A stretch of 64,000 nt of DNA from Paenibacillus sp. FSL H8-0537 (GCF_038051995.1 NZ_CP150290.1:6051001-6115000); one strand, 5' to 3'. Counted from the stretch's first letter, positions 32,792-42,197 are shown. Program-made: numbers and translations. Notes: generated by a model from the letters alone, not told the origin.

Positions 32792-35002
32792 TTATCTAGG
32801 GGCATCTGCCCACATACCAGTTGTCCTACCACCATTATGAGGAATAATGTTATGAATCCCAAAAGGAACTAGCTCCATTTTACCAGAAATCTCCGTATGG
32901 TGCCAAGTCATCCCCTCTTGATGACCTCCAATCTGTTCATCAAGCCATTTAAATTGCTCCTTATCAGATAACTTCCAGTATTGTTCTGGTAAATAAACAG
33001 TTTCTTTAACTACACCGGCACCAGCAAAATCTGCAAATCCATATCTCATGCCCTCGACTTTATTTACTGTAATTTTAGGAATTTGTCCATTTAAGATAGC
33101 TTGTTCTTTGATAAGACGCTTTTGTTTTAATGTAAGACTTTCTGAACCTAATATATCTTCGTTCCAAGACCAGAACTCATTAGAGTTCACTCTCTCTGCA
33201 TAAAGTTTAGCATAGTCATCAAGTACATCTTGAAACTTTTTTGTACCATTAATAAAATCATTTATATTTCTTAAATTGATTTCGCTTATATTCTTATTAC
33301 CTTTCCCCGTCCCCTCAGCCTCTCGCTTCAGTCGATCCATCTCTTCCAGATACCGCTTCTGCACGTCTGTTTTTGGAAGTTCAATTAGCGACTTGTTGTT
33401 AGGAAAAGAGTCCATGAATTGGAACCCTTCAGGGGTCACAAGCTGATTGCCAAAGCCTAATCCACGGCCACTTCCTGCACCCTCCGGTTTGACCGCTGGA
33501 CTTTTCGGTACTGTTGGTTCCATCCCTCCTGGTGCCTTTATTTTAACCGAGAACAATAAGCCGAGCACTCCGATTACATCCTGCACATGCTCCTTGGAAT
33601 TCGGATTTTCCGGTGCAAACGCTCCCTGCACCATCCCCGTTAGACCCAGGCTCAAATAATCCAAATAGGCAGACACCGACTCATTCCGATTCGCCGTTCG
33701 ATCTTCATGTTCCTTCCATAGCGCCCCAGGTACACTGATCAAGCCCAACGTCGCGTGGTTAAAAAAATCATAGACGGAGTCGTTGCTTTTGTTCGCTCGT
33801 TCTACATGAGCATTATATATATCCGTTCCCACTTCAGCTATGCTATTTCCGGTTTGCTTAATCGCAGCCCATTCCACTGATGCTTGGTTTTTTAGCACGC
33901 TCCAGTAGATCTCAAGGCTTCGCATCGAATCCTGCCCAAACTTCTCCAGCATGCCCGGCTTTTCCTCGACGATAACTTCCTTTGGTGGGGGATCGTATTT
34001 GCTTAATGCCTGCATGCTCTGCAAAATCGTCAGCACGTTCAGCAGCCCGCTTTTTACTTGCCCCTGCTGTACATCCGTTACTAATCCTCCAGCCGCTGTT
34101 CGAATCGTTTGCTGCAGCGCATGAATTTCCTTGAGCTGCACCCTCGCCAGTTCACCTGCCGGACCCTGCGTTTGCGCCATCATCACCATAAACAAATAAC
34201 GTGCGTTGTCCGGCAGCGGCACCCGTGTCGTCAGATCCCCTTCCAGCGCAAACGATGGATCATAGTCACACGCCAGTAGCGGCACCTGCTTGAAATAGCT
34301 CGTCATATTCACATTTGGGGCAAAATAGCTCTCTGCTACGCCAAGCGCCTTCAGCTTCTCCCGGCTAATCTCCGCCTGCTTGTGCATCTCCGCCATCAGC
34401 AGATGGTTTCCGAACTGCTTGTACACCGCATACGCCGTCTGCGCCTTCGCGATCAGATCCCGCTCCGCGAAGATCGCCTCCAGCTTCATTTCCGCATCCA
34501 GCTTCTCTGCTGCTGTCGAACCTTGGAGACCTGCGATCCGCCGAAGCTCCTTCACCAACGGATCGCTCGACCAGCGGTCCCGGCTGGCTTGCGGCAAGAT
34601 TCGGTCGATCAGGTCCGTCACCATCGGACGGAAGGTGACGGGTACGGGCGTGTAGCTGCCGCCGCCTGTCGTCCCTACCCGCTTCAACAGGTCAAAACGC
34701 TCCAGCCCGCTCAGCCCCTTCGCCAGCTGCTTCGCTTCCTGCGCCGCTTCCGCCTGCACCCGCTCGATGCCCTTCAGCGCTTTGCTGATCACTTCCGTCA
34801 TCTGCTCTGCTTCCTGCGTCAAGCCCGTCAGCTGCCTTTGGATTTGCTCCAGGCTGCTCAGCATCGGCAAAGAGCGATCCCAGCTCGCGATCTTCCCGCT
34901 CACCCGCCGTCGCAGCTCATCCGTGTCTGCCCCGATTTGAATCATTCGGCGCTGCAAATTCCTCACTTCATCTGGTTTAAATACAACCTGCTTTCCAGCC
35001 AT
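32792..35002 (-). CDS. Full-length polymorphic toxin with C-terminal WHH nuclease domain
   Basis: 736 residues, ATG 35002 with AAGGAGG upstream. N-terminal about 1-130 is helical/coiled-coil (VRNLQRRMIQIGADTDELRRRV), reminiscent of WXG100/LXG export domains, without signal peptide. The middle 130-470 is also helical and anonymous. From about 470 a Gly/Pro-rich conserved segment (VKIKAPGGMEPTVPKSPAVKPEG) leads to a variable tip after EAEGTGK. The tip ends GMTWHHTEISGKMELVPFGIHN and HNGGRTTG, the WHH clade of HNH/Endonuclease VII nucleases, expected to cut DNA or RNA. The SUKH gene follows. Type VII secretion is inferred from architecture only; no secretion genes are in the window. Confidence 0.85.
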   Translation of the reverse strand: MAGKQVVFKPDEVRNLQRRMIQIGADTDELRRRVSGKIASWDRSLPMLSSLEQIQRQLTGLTQEAEQMTEVISKALKGIERVQAEAAQEAKQLAKGLSGLERFDLLKRVGTTGGGSYTPVPVTFRPMVTDLIDRILPQASRDRWSSDPLVKELRRIAGLQGSTAAEKLDAEMKLEAIFAERDLIAKAQTAYAVYKQFGNHLLMAEMHKQAEISREKLKALGVAESYFAPNVNMTSYFKQVPLLACDYDPSFALEGDLTTRVPLPDNARYLFMVMMAQTQGPAGELARVQLKEIHALQQTIRTAAGGLVTDVQQGQVKSGLLNVLTILQSMQALSKYDPPPKEVIVEEKPGMLEKFGQDSMRSLEIYWSVLKNQASVEWAAIKQTGNSIAEVGTDIYNAHVERANKSNDSVYDFFNHATLGLISVPGALWKEHEDRTANRNESVSAYLDYLSLGLTGMVQGAFAPENPNSKEHVQDVIGVLGLLFSVKIKAPGGMEPTVPKSPAVKPEGAGSGRGLGFGNQLVTPEGFQFMDSFPNNKSLIELPKTDVQKRYLEEMDRLKREAEGTGKGNKNISEINLRNINDFINGTKKFQDVLDDYAKLYAERVNSNEFWSWNEDILGSESLTLKQKRLIKEQAILNGQIPKITVNKVEGMRYGFADFAGAGVVKETVYLPEQYWKLSDKEQFKWLDEQIGGHQEGMTWHHTEISGKMELVPFGIHNIIPHNGGRTTGMWADAPR
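33306..33868. repeat. Direct duplication, copy 2 (partner 31331-31893)
   Basis: It lies inside the full toxin, immediately before its tip. Beyond 33868 the partner copy skips about 250 bp and resumes at the equivalent of 34117 (EIHALQ region), marking a deletion in the orphan copy. Confidence 0.9.
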
Positions 35003-35073
35003 TGTACACCTCCTTGCCCACTCGTTCTATCTCCCCGTGCCTTGGAAGTCGTTTCCCACTGAGAAATACTTCT

Positions 35074-35094
35074 TTCTTATATGAAATATAAGAA
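35074..35094. promoter_or_regulatory. Perfect palindrome upstream of the toxin gene
   Basis: Nine-base arms TTCTTATAT and ATATAAGAA separated by GAA, 72 nt upstream of the toxin start. It may be an operator or part of the promoter. A MerR-type gene lies next on the same strand. Confidence 0.4.
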
Positions 35095-35360
35095 CTTTAT
35101 TTCCAATTAATTACCTTACTCATTATCACATTTAAATACCTAATTTACCACATATTCTTGTATATATTGTACGGGATAGCGATTGTTAAACACAGTCCTT
35201 GTAGTTTAAAAGAGAGAATTAACAAGAATTATTAGCTATACCCACGCAAAATTCAATTCGATTTCATGTATGTATAAATTTGAGAACTGTCAGTAGCTCT
35301 GAACCTAGTTTTATGTGCTCCCCCCTTTTCTACCCTATCCACGCTGCAAAAAACAATTCC
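35095..35360. other. AT-rich gene-free stretch between MerR gene and toxin
   Basis: No gene and no strong terminator seen. It presumably holds the toxin promoter; I could not fix one with confidence. Confidence 0.4.
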
Positions 35361-35789
35361 TCACTGCTCCAAAGAGGTGATTTTCAGCTTGTCATCAATA
35401 AAGTCCAGCACCTGCTGCAAATCCGCTATTTGCCGCCGAATTTGCTGCTTATGGTTCAGCATTAATTGCACCAGCTCGGGGTAATCCGACGGTATATTGA
35501 TGAAGGACACACCTATAAACGGTCTTATTTCGTCTAGCGACATACCTGTTTTTTTCAAGCAAACGAGCATTTTCATCGTTTCAATGTCCTTTTCACGGTA
35601 AAAACGATGGGTATTGTTTTTACGCTCCGCCTGCGGCAAAACGCCGATCTTCTCATAATAACGAATGGTATCCTCCGACAAGCCGCTTTGTTCCGCCGCT
35701 TCTTTAATCGTGTATTTGTTCTCACTACCTTGTACCCTCTTTATTTCCGGCGTAGTCTTTCCTTCCAGTACTTCCTTTGCTTCCGGCAT
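35361..35789 (-). CDS. MerR-family transcriptional regulator
   Basis: 142 residues. Winged helix-turn-helix at about 25-95: YTIKEAAEQSGLSEDTIRYYEKIGVLPQAERKNNTHRFYREKDIE, followed by the dimerisation coiled coil (LMLNHKQQIRRQIADLQQVLDFID). No Cys-based metal motif is visible, so it belongs to the non-metal MerR group (for example aldehyde or multidrug responders). A 24-residue extension precedes the HTH. It may regulate the toxin locus downstream or act elsewhere. Confidence 0.9.
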   Translation of the reverse strand: MPEAKEVLEGKTTPEIKRVQGSENKYTIKEAAEQSGLSEDTIRYYEKIGVLPQAERKNNTHRFYREKDIETMKMLVCLKKTGMSLDEIRPFIGVSFINIPSDYPELVQLMLNHKQQIRRQIADLQQVLDFIDDKLKITSLEQ

Positions 35790-35987
35790 CCCGCTTCCCC
35801 CTGTTTCAACCTAGATATAGAAAGCGTAACAAGGTTTCGGAGAAATTACCAGTTCATAAGCTGAGGTGCAATCCCTAAGGTAAAACCTTACAAAAAATCA
35901 CTTTTCAACCGATAATACTATTTAGAAAGCTCCATTTAAGGGACTACATTCACAAAAACACTAAAAATAAGAAGGGCTGAGATACAC

Positions 35988-37121
35988 ATGTCTATTGTTC
36001 GTCGGACGTTCATTTGTCTTTTGCTTATATCGACTATGACTGGAGGAATAACGGCTTACGCCGATTCATATAAACCAAATGGTCATTGGGCTGATATGCT
36101 ACTTCAATGGGCGAGCCATGTAAAAATAATGGAGGGGTATTCCGACGGAAGCTTCCAGCCGGACAGGTTAATAAGCGAGGCAGAGTTTTTAGTCGTCTTG
36201 TATCGAGCTTTTGATGTCCGGCTAGACAATCATCCAATTAGCACAGCCTATCAGCTTGCGAAAAGCTGGAACCACCCCATTGTTGGTTATTCCAAGCCTG
36301 CCCTGAGGTCAGTATCTATAACGCAAGGTCAAGCAGCAGCCATTATCGCATCAGCCAGAGGAGTCCACTACGAGGGTAATAATAATATTATATACTTGCT
36401 CGGGAATGGAATGGGAAGCAGCCCTGATGCCACATTATCGACTTTTCAACCTGATGCTGCTTTAACACGCGCAGAAGCGATTCAATGGATAAGACAATTG
36501 ACAGTTGCGGGTATGCTTGACATTAAAGAACGGCCGAAAGCACTTTCCGAACTCGGCAAGCTGCCTGATCCTGCAACTGCTCCCAAGGCGCTGCCTTTAT
36601 TCAGTACTCAACCTGTTACAAGAGCAGATTTTGATCTAATTGGAAATAATCCAGCTATGGGCGTAAAGCTTTGGGAAAGTAAACAGGCCATTGACTCTCG
36701 CTTTGGTGAATCACAGCAGGCCGGTATGATTAAACGCAACCAATATTCCACTTTCACGGTTCATTATAATAAAGCAGGCCAAGTGGACTCGTGGAATATA
36801 GCTAGCGATAAAGACCATTTGGAAGCGAGCAAGCTCTTCTCAACTTATAAAGGCATTGTATTGGAAAAAAGTACGATATCGGATGTTCTACAGCAATACG
36901 GAACAGCCGGATATTCAAGTCCGGGTAGTGCCTTTTATTTTTATGAAGAAGCAGAGGATGGCAGCTATACGCCGTTGGCCCCCGCTTTCAGTAGATCACA
37001 AACTTTAAACGAAAAAAAGACCTACACCATCTACTTTAGCTTCAATACAGAGACTTCAAAAGTCGATTTTATAATGGTTAGTTGGCTGCCAAATGCATTG
37101 GGGAACTATGACTACAATTAA
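35988..37121 (+). CDS. Secreted protein with N-terminal SLH repeats
   Basis: 377 residues, ATG 35988. Signal peptide to about 25 (GGITAYAD). SLH-like repeats: HWADMLLQWASHVKIMEGYSDGSFQPDRLISEAEF (about 32-70) and TFQPDAALTRAEAIQWIRQL (about 150-175), with degenerate sequence between. The C-terminal 180 residues (LFSTQPVTRADFDLIGNNPAMGVKLWESKQAID) look like a repeated beta-rich module that I do not recognise. Probably wall-associated. Confidence 0.8.
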   Translation: MSIVRRTFICLLLISTMTGGITAYADSYKPNGHWADMLLQWASHVKIMEGYSDGSFQPDRLISEAEFLVVLYRAFDVRLDNHPISTAYQLAKSWNHPIVGYSKPALRSVSITQGQAAAIIASARGVHYEGNNNIIYLLGNGMGSSPDATLSTFQPDAALTRAEAIQWIRQLTVAGMLDIKERPKALSELGKLPDPATAPKALPLFSTQPVTRADFDLIGNNPAMGVKLWESKQAIDSRFGESQQAGMIKRNQYSTFTVHYNKAGQVDSWNIASDKDHLEASKLFSTYKGIVLEKSTISDVLQQYGTAGYSSPGSAFYFYEEAEDGSYTPLAPAFSRSQTLNEKKTYTIYFSFNTETSKVDFIMVSWLPNALGNYDYN

Positions 37122-37141
37122 CTCTTAATGCTTGCAGCATA

Positions 37142-37220
37142 AAAATCCCTCTTGATTGATTCAAGCCTCCTCCATAGTTGTGTATGAGGAGCTGGATATC
37201 GCAAGAGGGAATTTATTGTT
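37142..37220 (+). terminator. Long terminator hairpin between convergent genes
   Basis: Outer stem AAATCCCTCTTG / CAAGAGGGAATTT with an inner CTCCTC/GAGGAG stem. It lies between the SLH gene and the SDR gene and probably serves both directions. Confidence 0.6.
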
Positions 37221-37252
37221 TTGGTCTATTAGATTTTTGTGCTTGACCTGTA

Positions 37253-38011
37253 TTAGTAAGCCAACCAGCCCGCATCTGCGGTTACAACCGTACCGTTAAC
37301 GAAGCTTGCGTCATCAGAAGCGAGGAACAGGGCAACCTTAGCGATTTCCTCCGGCTCGCCCGTACGCGGGTTAAGACCCATGCCTGCCATGACGCGCGAT
37401 GCTCCGAAGGGGTTAGGCTCATTAATCGTCGTCGAAATATTCGTTTTCACACCACCTGGTGCAATCGCATTGCAGCGAATGCCGAGATCGGCATATTGGA
37501 ACCCAATATTTTTCGTGAGGCCCACAACGGCATGCTTGGAAGCTGTATAAGCAGCGCCCGCTCTAGAGCCTTGCAGACCTCCAGCAGAAGCAACATTGAC
37601 GATAACCCCACTCTTTTTCTCGGTGAAAAGAGGCAGCACTTTCCGGATCGTACGCATCGGTCCTGTTGTATTAATCGCGAATACCCGCTCCCACAGCTCG
37701 TCTGTTACGTCCGCCGCTGGAACAAAGTTGTCCATAATTCCCGCATTATTTATTAAAATATCCACTGTGCCGTAAGTTGCTACGGTCGTATCTATTAATT
37801 GATGGACATCTTCTTCTTTGGCAACATTGGCAGCGATGGCAACCGCTTGTCCACCACTTGCTTCAATAGCAGCAACAACCGTTTGTGCAGCTTCTACGCG
37901 AAGATCCGAAACGACAACCTTAGCTCCTTCTGCTGCGAACAGCTCCGCAATCGCTTTACCCATACCTGATGCTGCGCCAGTTACGACAGCCACTTTTCCT
38001 GTTAGTCTCAC
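37253..38011 (-). CDS. Short-chain dehydrogenase/reductase
   Basis: 252 residues. Classical SDR: TGAASGMG cofactor loop (12-19), Asp in SDLR favouring NAD, NNAG (about 88), catalytic Ser in NVASAGG, and YTASK (Tyr/Lys). The C-terminus ends NGTVVTADAGWLAY. The substrate is unknown. It is divergently transcribed from the TetR gene at 38192, which probably controls it. Confidence 0.93.
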   Translation of the reverse strand: MRLTGKVAVVTGAASGMGKAIAELFAAEGAKVVVSDLRVEAAQTVVAAIEASGGQAVAIAANVAKEEDVHQLIDTTVATYGTVDILINNAGIMDNFVPAADVTDELWERVFAINTTGPMRTIRKVLPLFTEKKSGVIVNVASAGGLQGSRAGAAYTASKHAVVGLTKNIGFQYADLGIRCNAIAPGGVKTNISTTINEPNPFGASRVMAGMGLNPRTGEPEEIAKVALFLASDDASFVNGTVVTADAGWLAY

Positions 38012-38081
38012 GGTTCATTCCTCCATTTTGAATCAGGGATACAATAAACACATGCTCATTACTTAAGCATCTGTTACTTCG

Positions 38082-38116
38082 AGTATAATAAAGTGTAGAA
38101 ACCGCTGACAATCAGC
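38082..38116 (-). promoter_or_regulatory. SDR promoter with overlapping operator palindrome
   Basis: On the minus strand TTGTCA (38106-38111), an 18-nt spacer and TATACT (38082-38087). The palindrome GCTGACAATCAGC (38104-38116) covers the -35 box. A repressor bound there would block the SDR promoter and possibly the divergent TetR promoter. Confidence 0.55.
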
Positions 38117-38191
38117 AAAAAAACCGTATTTGCATGGTAACAGACAAAAACCGATTTTATGTCTATGAACACTTCAAGAAGGTGGAGCATA

Positions 38192-38800
38192 ATGTCCGAA
38201 AACAACCAAAAAGTCGACCGTCGAACTTTGCGCAGCAGACGCGCTATGCGGGAAGCGCTGCTCACTTTGATGGCGAATAAGCCATTCCAAGCGATCTCCA
38301 TTACGGATATAGTAGAATGCGCTGGCTACAACCGGGGAACCTTTTATGCCAATTATGATAGTAAAGAAGCGCTGCTGGATGAAATTACGACTGAGCTGCT
38401 GGATAAGCTGCTGCAATCGTTTCGGGCACCCTACGAGCATGTCGAGTTCTTTAACGTTAGTGAGCTGCCTGCCCATGCCGTCACGATTTTCAATCATATT
38501 TACGAGCATTCGGGCGTCTACACGATTCTTATGAAAAATGATGTACTGCCCAATATGAAGGAAAAAATGCTTCATGTCCTTAAGGAAATTTCGATGGCAG
38601 AGCTTTTTGATCCTACGGTTGATATTGATTCAGAGCTGCTAGCCACCTATAGCATGAGTTCTGTGCTTGGTCTCGTATGGCACTGGATTGAAACTGGCTT
38701 TAAGCATCCACCTGAATACATGCAGGAACAGCTCGTTAAAATCATTAATTTGAATCCTATCCATGCAAATATGGCGCGTACAGGAAAGCAGCCCAAATAG
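38192..38800 (+). CDS. TetR-family regulator
   Basis: 202 residues from ATG 38192 (GGTGGAG upstream); the open frame starts 11 codons earlier. N-terminal HTH about 10-58: RRTLRSRRAMREALLTLMANKPFQAISITDIVECAGYNRGTFYANYDSKEAL. The C-terminal ligand domain resembles TetR_C_7/DhaS-type proteins. Likely represses the divergent SDR gene. Confidence 0.9.
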   Translation: MSENNQKVDRRTLRSRRAMREALLTLMANKPFQAISITDIVECAGYNRGTFYANYDSKEALLDEITTELLDKLLQSFRAPYEHVEFFNVSELPAHAVTIFNHIYEHSGVYTILMKNDVLPNMKEKMLHVLKEISMAELFDPTVDIDSELLATYSMSSVLGLVWHWIETGFKHPPEYMQEQLVKIINLNPIHANMARTGKQPK

Positions 38801-39024
38801 CTGTGCTAACAAAACGCTTCCTTATTTAGCTAGAATGAAACAGGCGCAGGAGCATTTTCATCACATGCCCCTTGCGCCTGCCATGTCGTTCCCCGCACCC
38901 TCCATCTTCCAAGCGGAGAATACCCATAAAACCACCCTCGTAAAAACTTCTTTTCCACTAATTCTTAATAAATTATTTTTCCTCCACTATAAATCATAAT
39001 TAAACAGACTTTCCCAAACTTTTT
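38801..39024. other. Intergenic stretch with a terminator-like hairpin
   Basis: A CAGGCGCA...TTGCGCCTG hairpin spans 38841-38880 without a T-run. No gene is supported. Confidence 0.4.
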
Positions 39025-39038
39025 TGCAAGCGATTACA
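39025..39038 (+). promoter_or_regulatory. Cre-like site upstream of the chemoreceptor gene
   Basis: TGCAAGCGATTACA fits the relaxed cre core TGNAANCGNTNNCA at every fixed position. It lies about 55 nt upstream of the candidate sigma-D -35, so catabolite control of the receptor is plausible. Confidence 0.45.
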
Positions 39039-39092
39039 TTTTAGCTTTATTTAAAATCAAGATTTTTCAAAATAAAATGAAAATAATAGTCA

Positions 39093-39117
39093 TAAATCTG
39101 CAGGCAGCAACCGATAT
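39093..39117 (+). promoter_or_regulatory. Possible sigma-D (motility) promoter of the chemoreceptor
   Basis: TAAA (39093-39096) and ACCGATAT (39110-39117) resemble the Bacillus sigma-D boxes TAAA and GCCGATAT. The spacer is 13 nt instead of about 15, so this is tentative. Confidence 0.35.
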
Positions 39118-39159
39118 TAATAGTATATAAACTTTTATAAAAGGAGAATAGTAAAGCCA

Positions 39160-41172
39160 TTGAAGAATTCACGTTTTATTCGAAATTTGCTTATTCTGGG
39201 TTCAATCCGTCAGACCGCAGGTCGAATTGTATTGTCCACACTGCTTATTATTGTCGTTTGTGTCTCCGTCCTCTCGTACACGTTCTATGTACCAACCTCC
39301 AGAGAAGTCCAAATCCAAGCCGAAAAGCAAATGGAGCTCTACTCCAGTCTTCTAGCTAAAGAGATTGATGCCAACTTAGTAGAAAAGCAGGCTATTATGC
39401 AGGTCATCGCCGAGCAAGGCTCCAAGGTGGAAGCAGATCGGCAGCAGCAGCTTGATTTTCTCATCCAAGCCCATAATCAGCATCCCGAGTTTGAATCGAT
39501 TTTTTTCTCGCTTGATTTAATAGGCGCCAACGCCGTTAACATTAAAAATACGGACGTCGATCTAGCTGATCGGCCTTACATTAAGCTTGCCCAAGAAGGC
39601 AAACCATTCATTTCTGAGCCGGTAATTTCCAAAACGATGGGCACGATGGTTGTTATTGTCGGCGCTCCACTAATCAAAGACGGCAAAGCCTATGGATTTT
39701 ACGGTGCCTCCTATTCGATTAGTCAAGCGGTAGAAAGCGTCAGCAAAGCTCAATTCGGCGAGACCGGAAAAGCTTATATGACGTTAGCGGACGGAACGTT
39801 CCTTTCGTACACGGATGAATCGTTTGTGTTAAACAAAAAACTGTCCGATCTGGGCATCGCCCCACTTGATCAAGCTCTCACCAATGCCACCCAAGGCATT
39901 ACCGCCCCGATTCATTATACGGAAAATGGCGTTGAAAAAATTGGGTTTATGAGTGTGACTGGCCTGGGCTGGGTGATTACGATGTATGCGGAAGAAAATG
40001 AAATTTTAAAGCCTGTCGATACTTTGCTGAGTTTGATTCTCTTGGTTGGTTCAGGCATTATCATCCTTGCGCTGATGACAACGATTCTGATTGCTCTGCG
40101 GATTGTGTATCCTATTCGCCAATTAACACATGGCATTGATGTTTTGGCACAAGGCGATTTAACGTATCGCATTCCGGTCAAAGGCAAAACCGATATTAGC
40201 AAGGCGCTGCATTCCTTTAATGCCGCTGGGGATCAAATGCAGCTGTTGATGATGGAGGTTAACGGCTTGTCCGAGCAGCTGACGGATTCTGCGAAGCAGC
40301 TTGCAGAGGGAGCGGATCAAGGTGCGCGTGCCGCGCAAAGCATTTCCGAAGCGATTCTCGTCGTAGCCGAAAGCTCGGAGCGCCAAACGTCCAGCTTGCA
40401 GGATGGAAGCCAAGCCGCCGACAGCATCGCGGTGCAAATTGATGGTATCGCTTCTTATAGTACAAATGCGTCTGACATCGCTTCCCAGGCCTCCAATCTC
40501 TCCGATGATGGAGCGGCTTCCATGGATCAGCTTAATGGAAAAATGGCGGAGATGGAGCAAGGCATCGGCGAGCTTGCCCAAACGATTCATGCGCTGAGCG
40601 GATTGTCCGGCAAAATCGGCGATGTCGTGGGCAGCATCAGCCAAATCGCCCGCCAAACGAATATTTTATCGTTGAATGCAGCGATTGAGGCTTCACGTTC
40701 TGGAGAAGCGGGGCGCGGCTTTGCCGTCGTAGCGGATGAAATTCGCAAGCTTGCAGGCCAATCGATGGAGTCAGCGGAGCAAATTGCCGGATTCATCGGA
40801 AGTATCCGCCTCGAAATTGATCGGACGCTGCAGGCCTCCGAACAGACTGTTTCCCAAGCGGCTGAAGGAAGACATACAGGTGAAGAAGCCCGTGAGCTGT
40901 TCGCTCGCATTCGCTCTTCTATTCAAGAGGTAGCAGCGAGCATTCAAGGCGTATCAGCAGCATCCGGCGAGATGGTGTCCGGTACAACCACGTTGGTGGA
41001 ATCCATTCGCCTCATCTCCGACTCGGCTAGTGAAACGGCGGCAGAATCACAAAATGTTTCCGCTGCGGCAGAGGAGCAAATGGCTTCGATGGAGGAAGTT
41101 GCCTCATCCTCCGCAGAGCTTGCTAATATGGCAGAGAAGCTGCGTATTCAAATTAATAAATTCAAGCTGTAG
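39160..41172 (+). CDS. Methyl-accepting chemotaxis protein with Cache sensor
   Basis: 670 residues from TTG 39160 (AAAGGAG 16 nt upstream). TM1 about 22-45, extracellular double-Cache-like sensor about 50-280 ([23 protein letters not shown]), TM2 about 285-312, HAMP to about 365, then the signalling coiled coil. The hairpin tip is [37 protein letters not shown]. It senses a small external ligand and controls CheA. Cache domains often bind amino or organic acids; the ligand here is unknown. Confidence 0.92.
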   Translation: MKNSRFIRNLLILGSIRQTAGRIVLSTLLIIVVCVSVLSYTFYVPTSREVQIQAEKQMELYSSLLAKEIDANLVEKQAIMQVIAEQGSKVEADRQQQLDFLIQAHNQHPEFESIFFSLDLIGANAVNIKNTDVDLADRPYIKLAQEGKPFISEPVISKTMGTMVVIVGAPLIKDGKAYGFYGASYSISQAVESVSKAQFGETGKAYMTLADGTFLSYTDESFVLNKKLSDLGIAPLDQALTNATQGITAPIHYTENGVEKIGFMSVTGLGWVITMYAEENEILKPVDTLLSLILLVGSGIIILALMTTILIALRIVYPIRQLTHGIDVLAQGDLTYRIPVKGKTDISKALHSFNAAGDQMQLLMMEVNGLSEQLTDSAKQLAEGADQGARAAQSISEAILVVAESSERQTSSLQDGSQAADSIAVQIDGIASYSTNASDIASQASNLSDDGAASMDQLNGKMAEMEQGIGELAQTIHALSGLSGKIGDVVGSISQIARQTNILSLNAAIEASRSGEAGRGFAVVADEIRKLAGQSMESAEQIAGFIGSIRLEIDRTLQASEQTVSQAAEGRHTGEEARELFARIRSSIQEVAASIQGVSAASGEMVSGTTTLVESIRLISDSASETAAESQNVSAAAEEQMASMEEVASSSAELANMAEKLRIQINKFKL

Positions 41173-41187
41173 CATGGAATGATAAGA

Positions 41188-41260
41188 AAAGTCCCGGTGC
41201 ATGGTCAAAAGCAGCAAAAAGCCTCGTGCTTTTGCTGCTGACGATTCATCGGGATTTTTT
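41188..41260 (+). terminator. Terminator of the chemoreceptor gene
   Basis: Two nested stems: inner AGCAGCAAAA...TTTTGCTGCT and outer TCCCGGTG/ATCGGGA, then TTTTTT. It lies in the short gap to the convergent lipoprotein gene. Confidence 0.8.
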
Positions 41261-41265
41261 GCTGC

Positions 41266-42069
41266 TTATTTATCCAGACCTGCTGCCGCTTTGATTTGGG
41301 CCTGCTGCTCCATTATTAAAGCTTTCAGGCTGTCTGTTCCGAATGCCCCAGCCGTAAAGCCGTTCCCTTCGGGATAATAAACGAGCCGGAATGAGGTGCC
41401 GTCCAGCAAATGCACTCTCAGAAAAACACCGGATTCATGCTTGATTTTTTCATAAACCTGATTAAACCCCACGTGCTGCAGAGGAAGCAGCTCTTGAATA
41501 AATTGTGCTGACGCTTCAGCACTGAAGTCGCCGATTGGACTGCCATCCTTGGCACTTTCCAGGCCGACTTTATCGACTTTGCCTTCAATATCGAGTAATT
41601 GCCCTAGCGTTGCCGCCTTAGGATTATCCATCACCTCATAAACCTTGTTGCTGGCTATGACACGGAACTCCGGTTTATAACCCTTCATAGCAAAAATCTC
41701 TGTACCGATTGGCAAAAAGGCGGCATTCCCATCCTTCTCCACATGATCCGTGCAAGCATGGTCGTTCAGCATATAAGATACCTCGCCTACTTTTTCGCCA
41801 AGCTGATCGTCAGCTGTCTTCCCAGTCCCCTCGTAGTTATATTGATATTTGATGCCATTAATCATCAGAAAATCGACCCACTCAATAATCGCATTACATG
41901 ATTCAGCTGGTTGCTCGGGTTCTGGCCCCGCAGCTTTTACTTGGACCTCCGGCACCTTGGACGCTCCCCTTTCCATCGCGATACTCCCACCGCCGCAGCC
42001 GGCAGCTGTCAGCATAAGGAGCAGCACGATTAAAGTCTGGCTAGTAAGCTTGATTCCATTCATCTTCAA
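41266..42069 (-). CDS. Putative lipoprotein of unknown function
   Basis: 267 residues. Lipoprotein signal with lipobox TAAGC (Cys at about 25) followed by a charged linker. Cys residues at about 58 and 105 (ESCNAI, HACTDH) could pair. No family recognised. It is convergent with the chemoreceptor gene. Confidence 0.75.
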   Translation of the reverse strand: MKMNGIKLTSQTLIVLLLMLTAAGCGGGSIAMERGASKVPEVQVKAAGPEPEQPAESCNAIIEWVDFLMINGIKYQYNYEGTGKTADDQLGEKVGEVSYMLNDHACTDHVEKDGNAAFLPIGTEIFAMKGYKPEFRVIASNKVYEVMDNPKAATLGQLLDIEGKVDKVGLESAKDGSPIGDFSAEASAQFIQELLPLQHVGFNQVYEKIKHESGVFLRVHLLDGTSFRLVYYPEGNGFTAGAFGTDSLKALIMEQQAQIKAAAGLDK

Positions 42070-42147
42070 TCACCTCATTTCCCTAGACGCTTCTGCCCAT
42101 GTCAATGTTTCAGAAATACGGGAACGGCTGCGCTGTACTTATCTCCA

Positions 42148-42197
42148 TAAAAATAGGGTTGTCCCAAAAGCCATCAAGCATGACTTTGGGACAACCC
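42148..42197 (-). terminator. Terminator of the polysaccharide-utilisation operon (after the cupin gene)
   Basis: GGGTTGTCCCAAA / TTTGGGACAACCC perfect 13-bp arms; on the minus strand it is followed by TATTTTTATGG. It lies about 50 nt past the cupin stop. Confidence 0.8.

Noticed and set aside
42156..42197. GGGTTGTCCCAAA inverted repeat considered as an insertion-sequence end
   Set aside because: No transposase remnant is near and the loop is short; it fits a terminator after the cupin gene.
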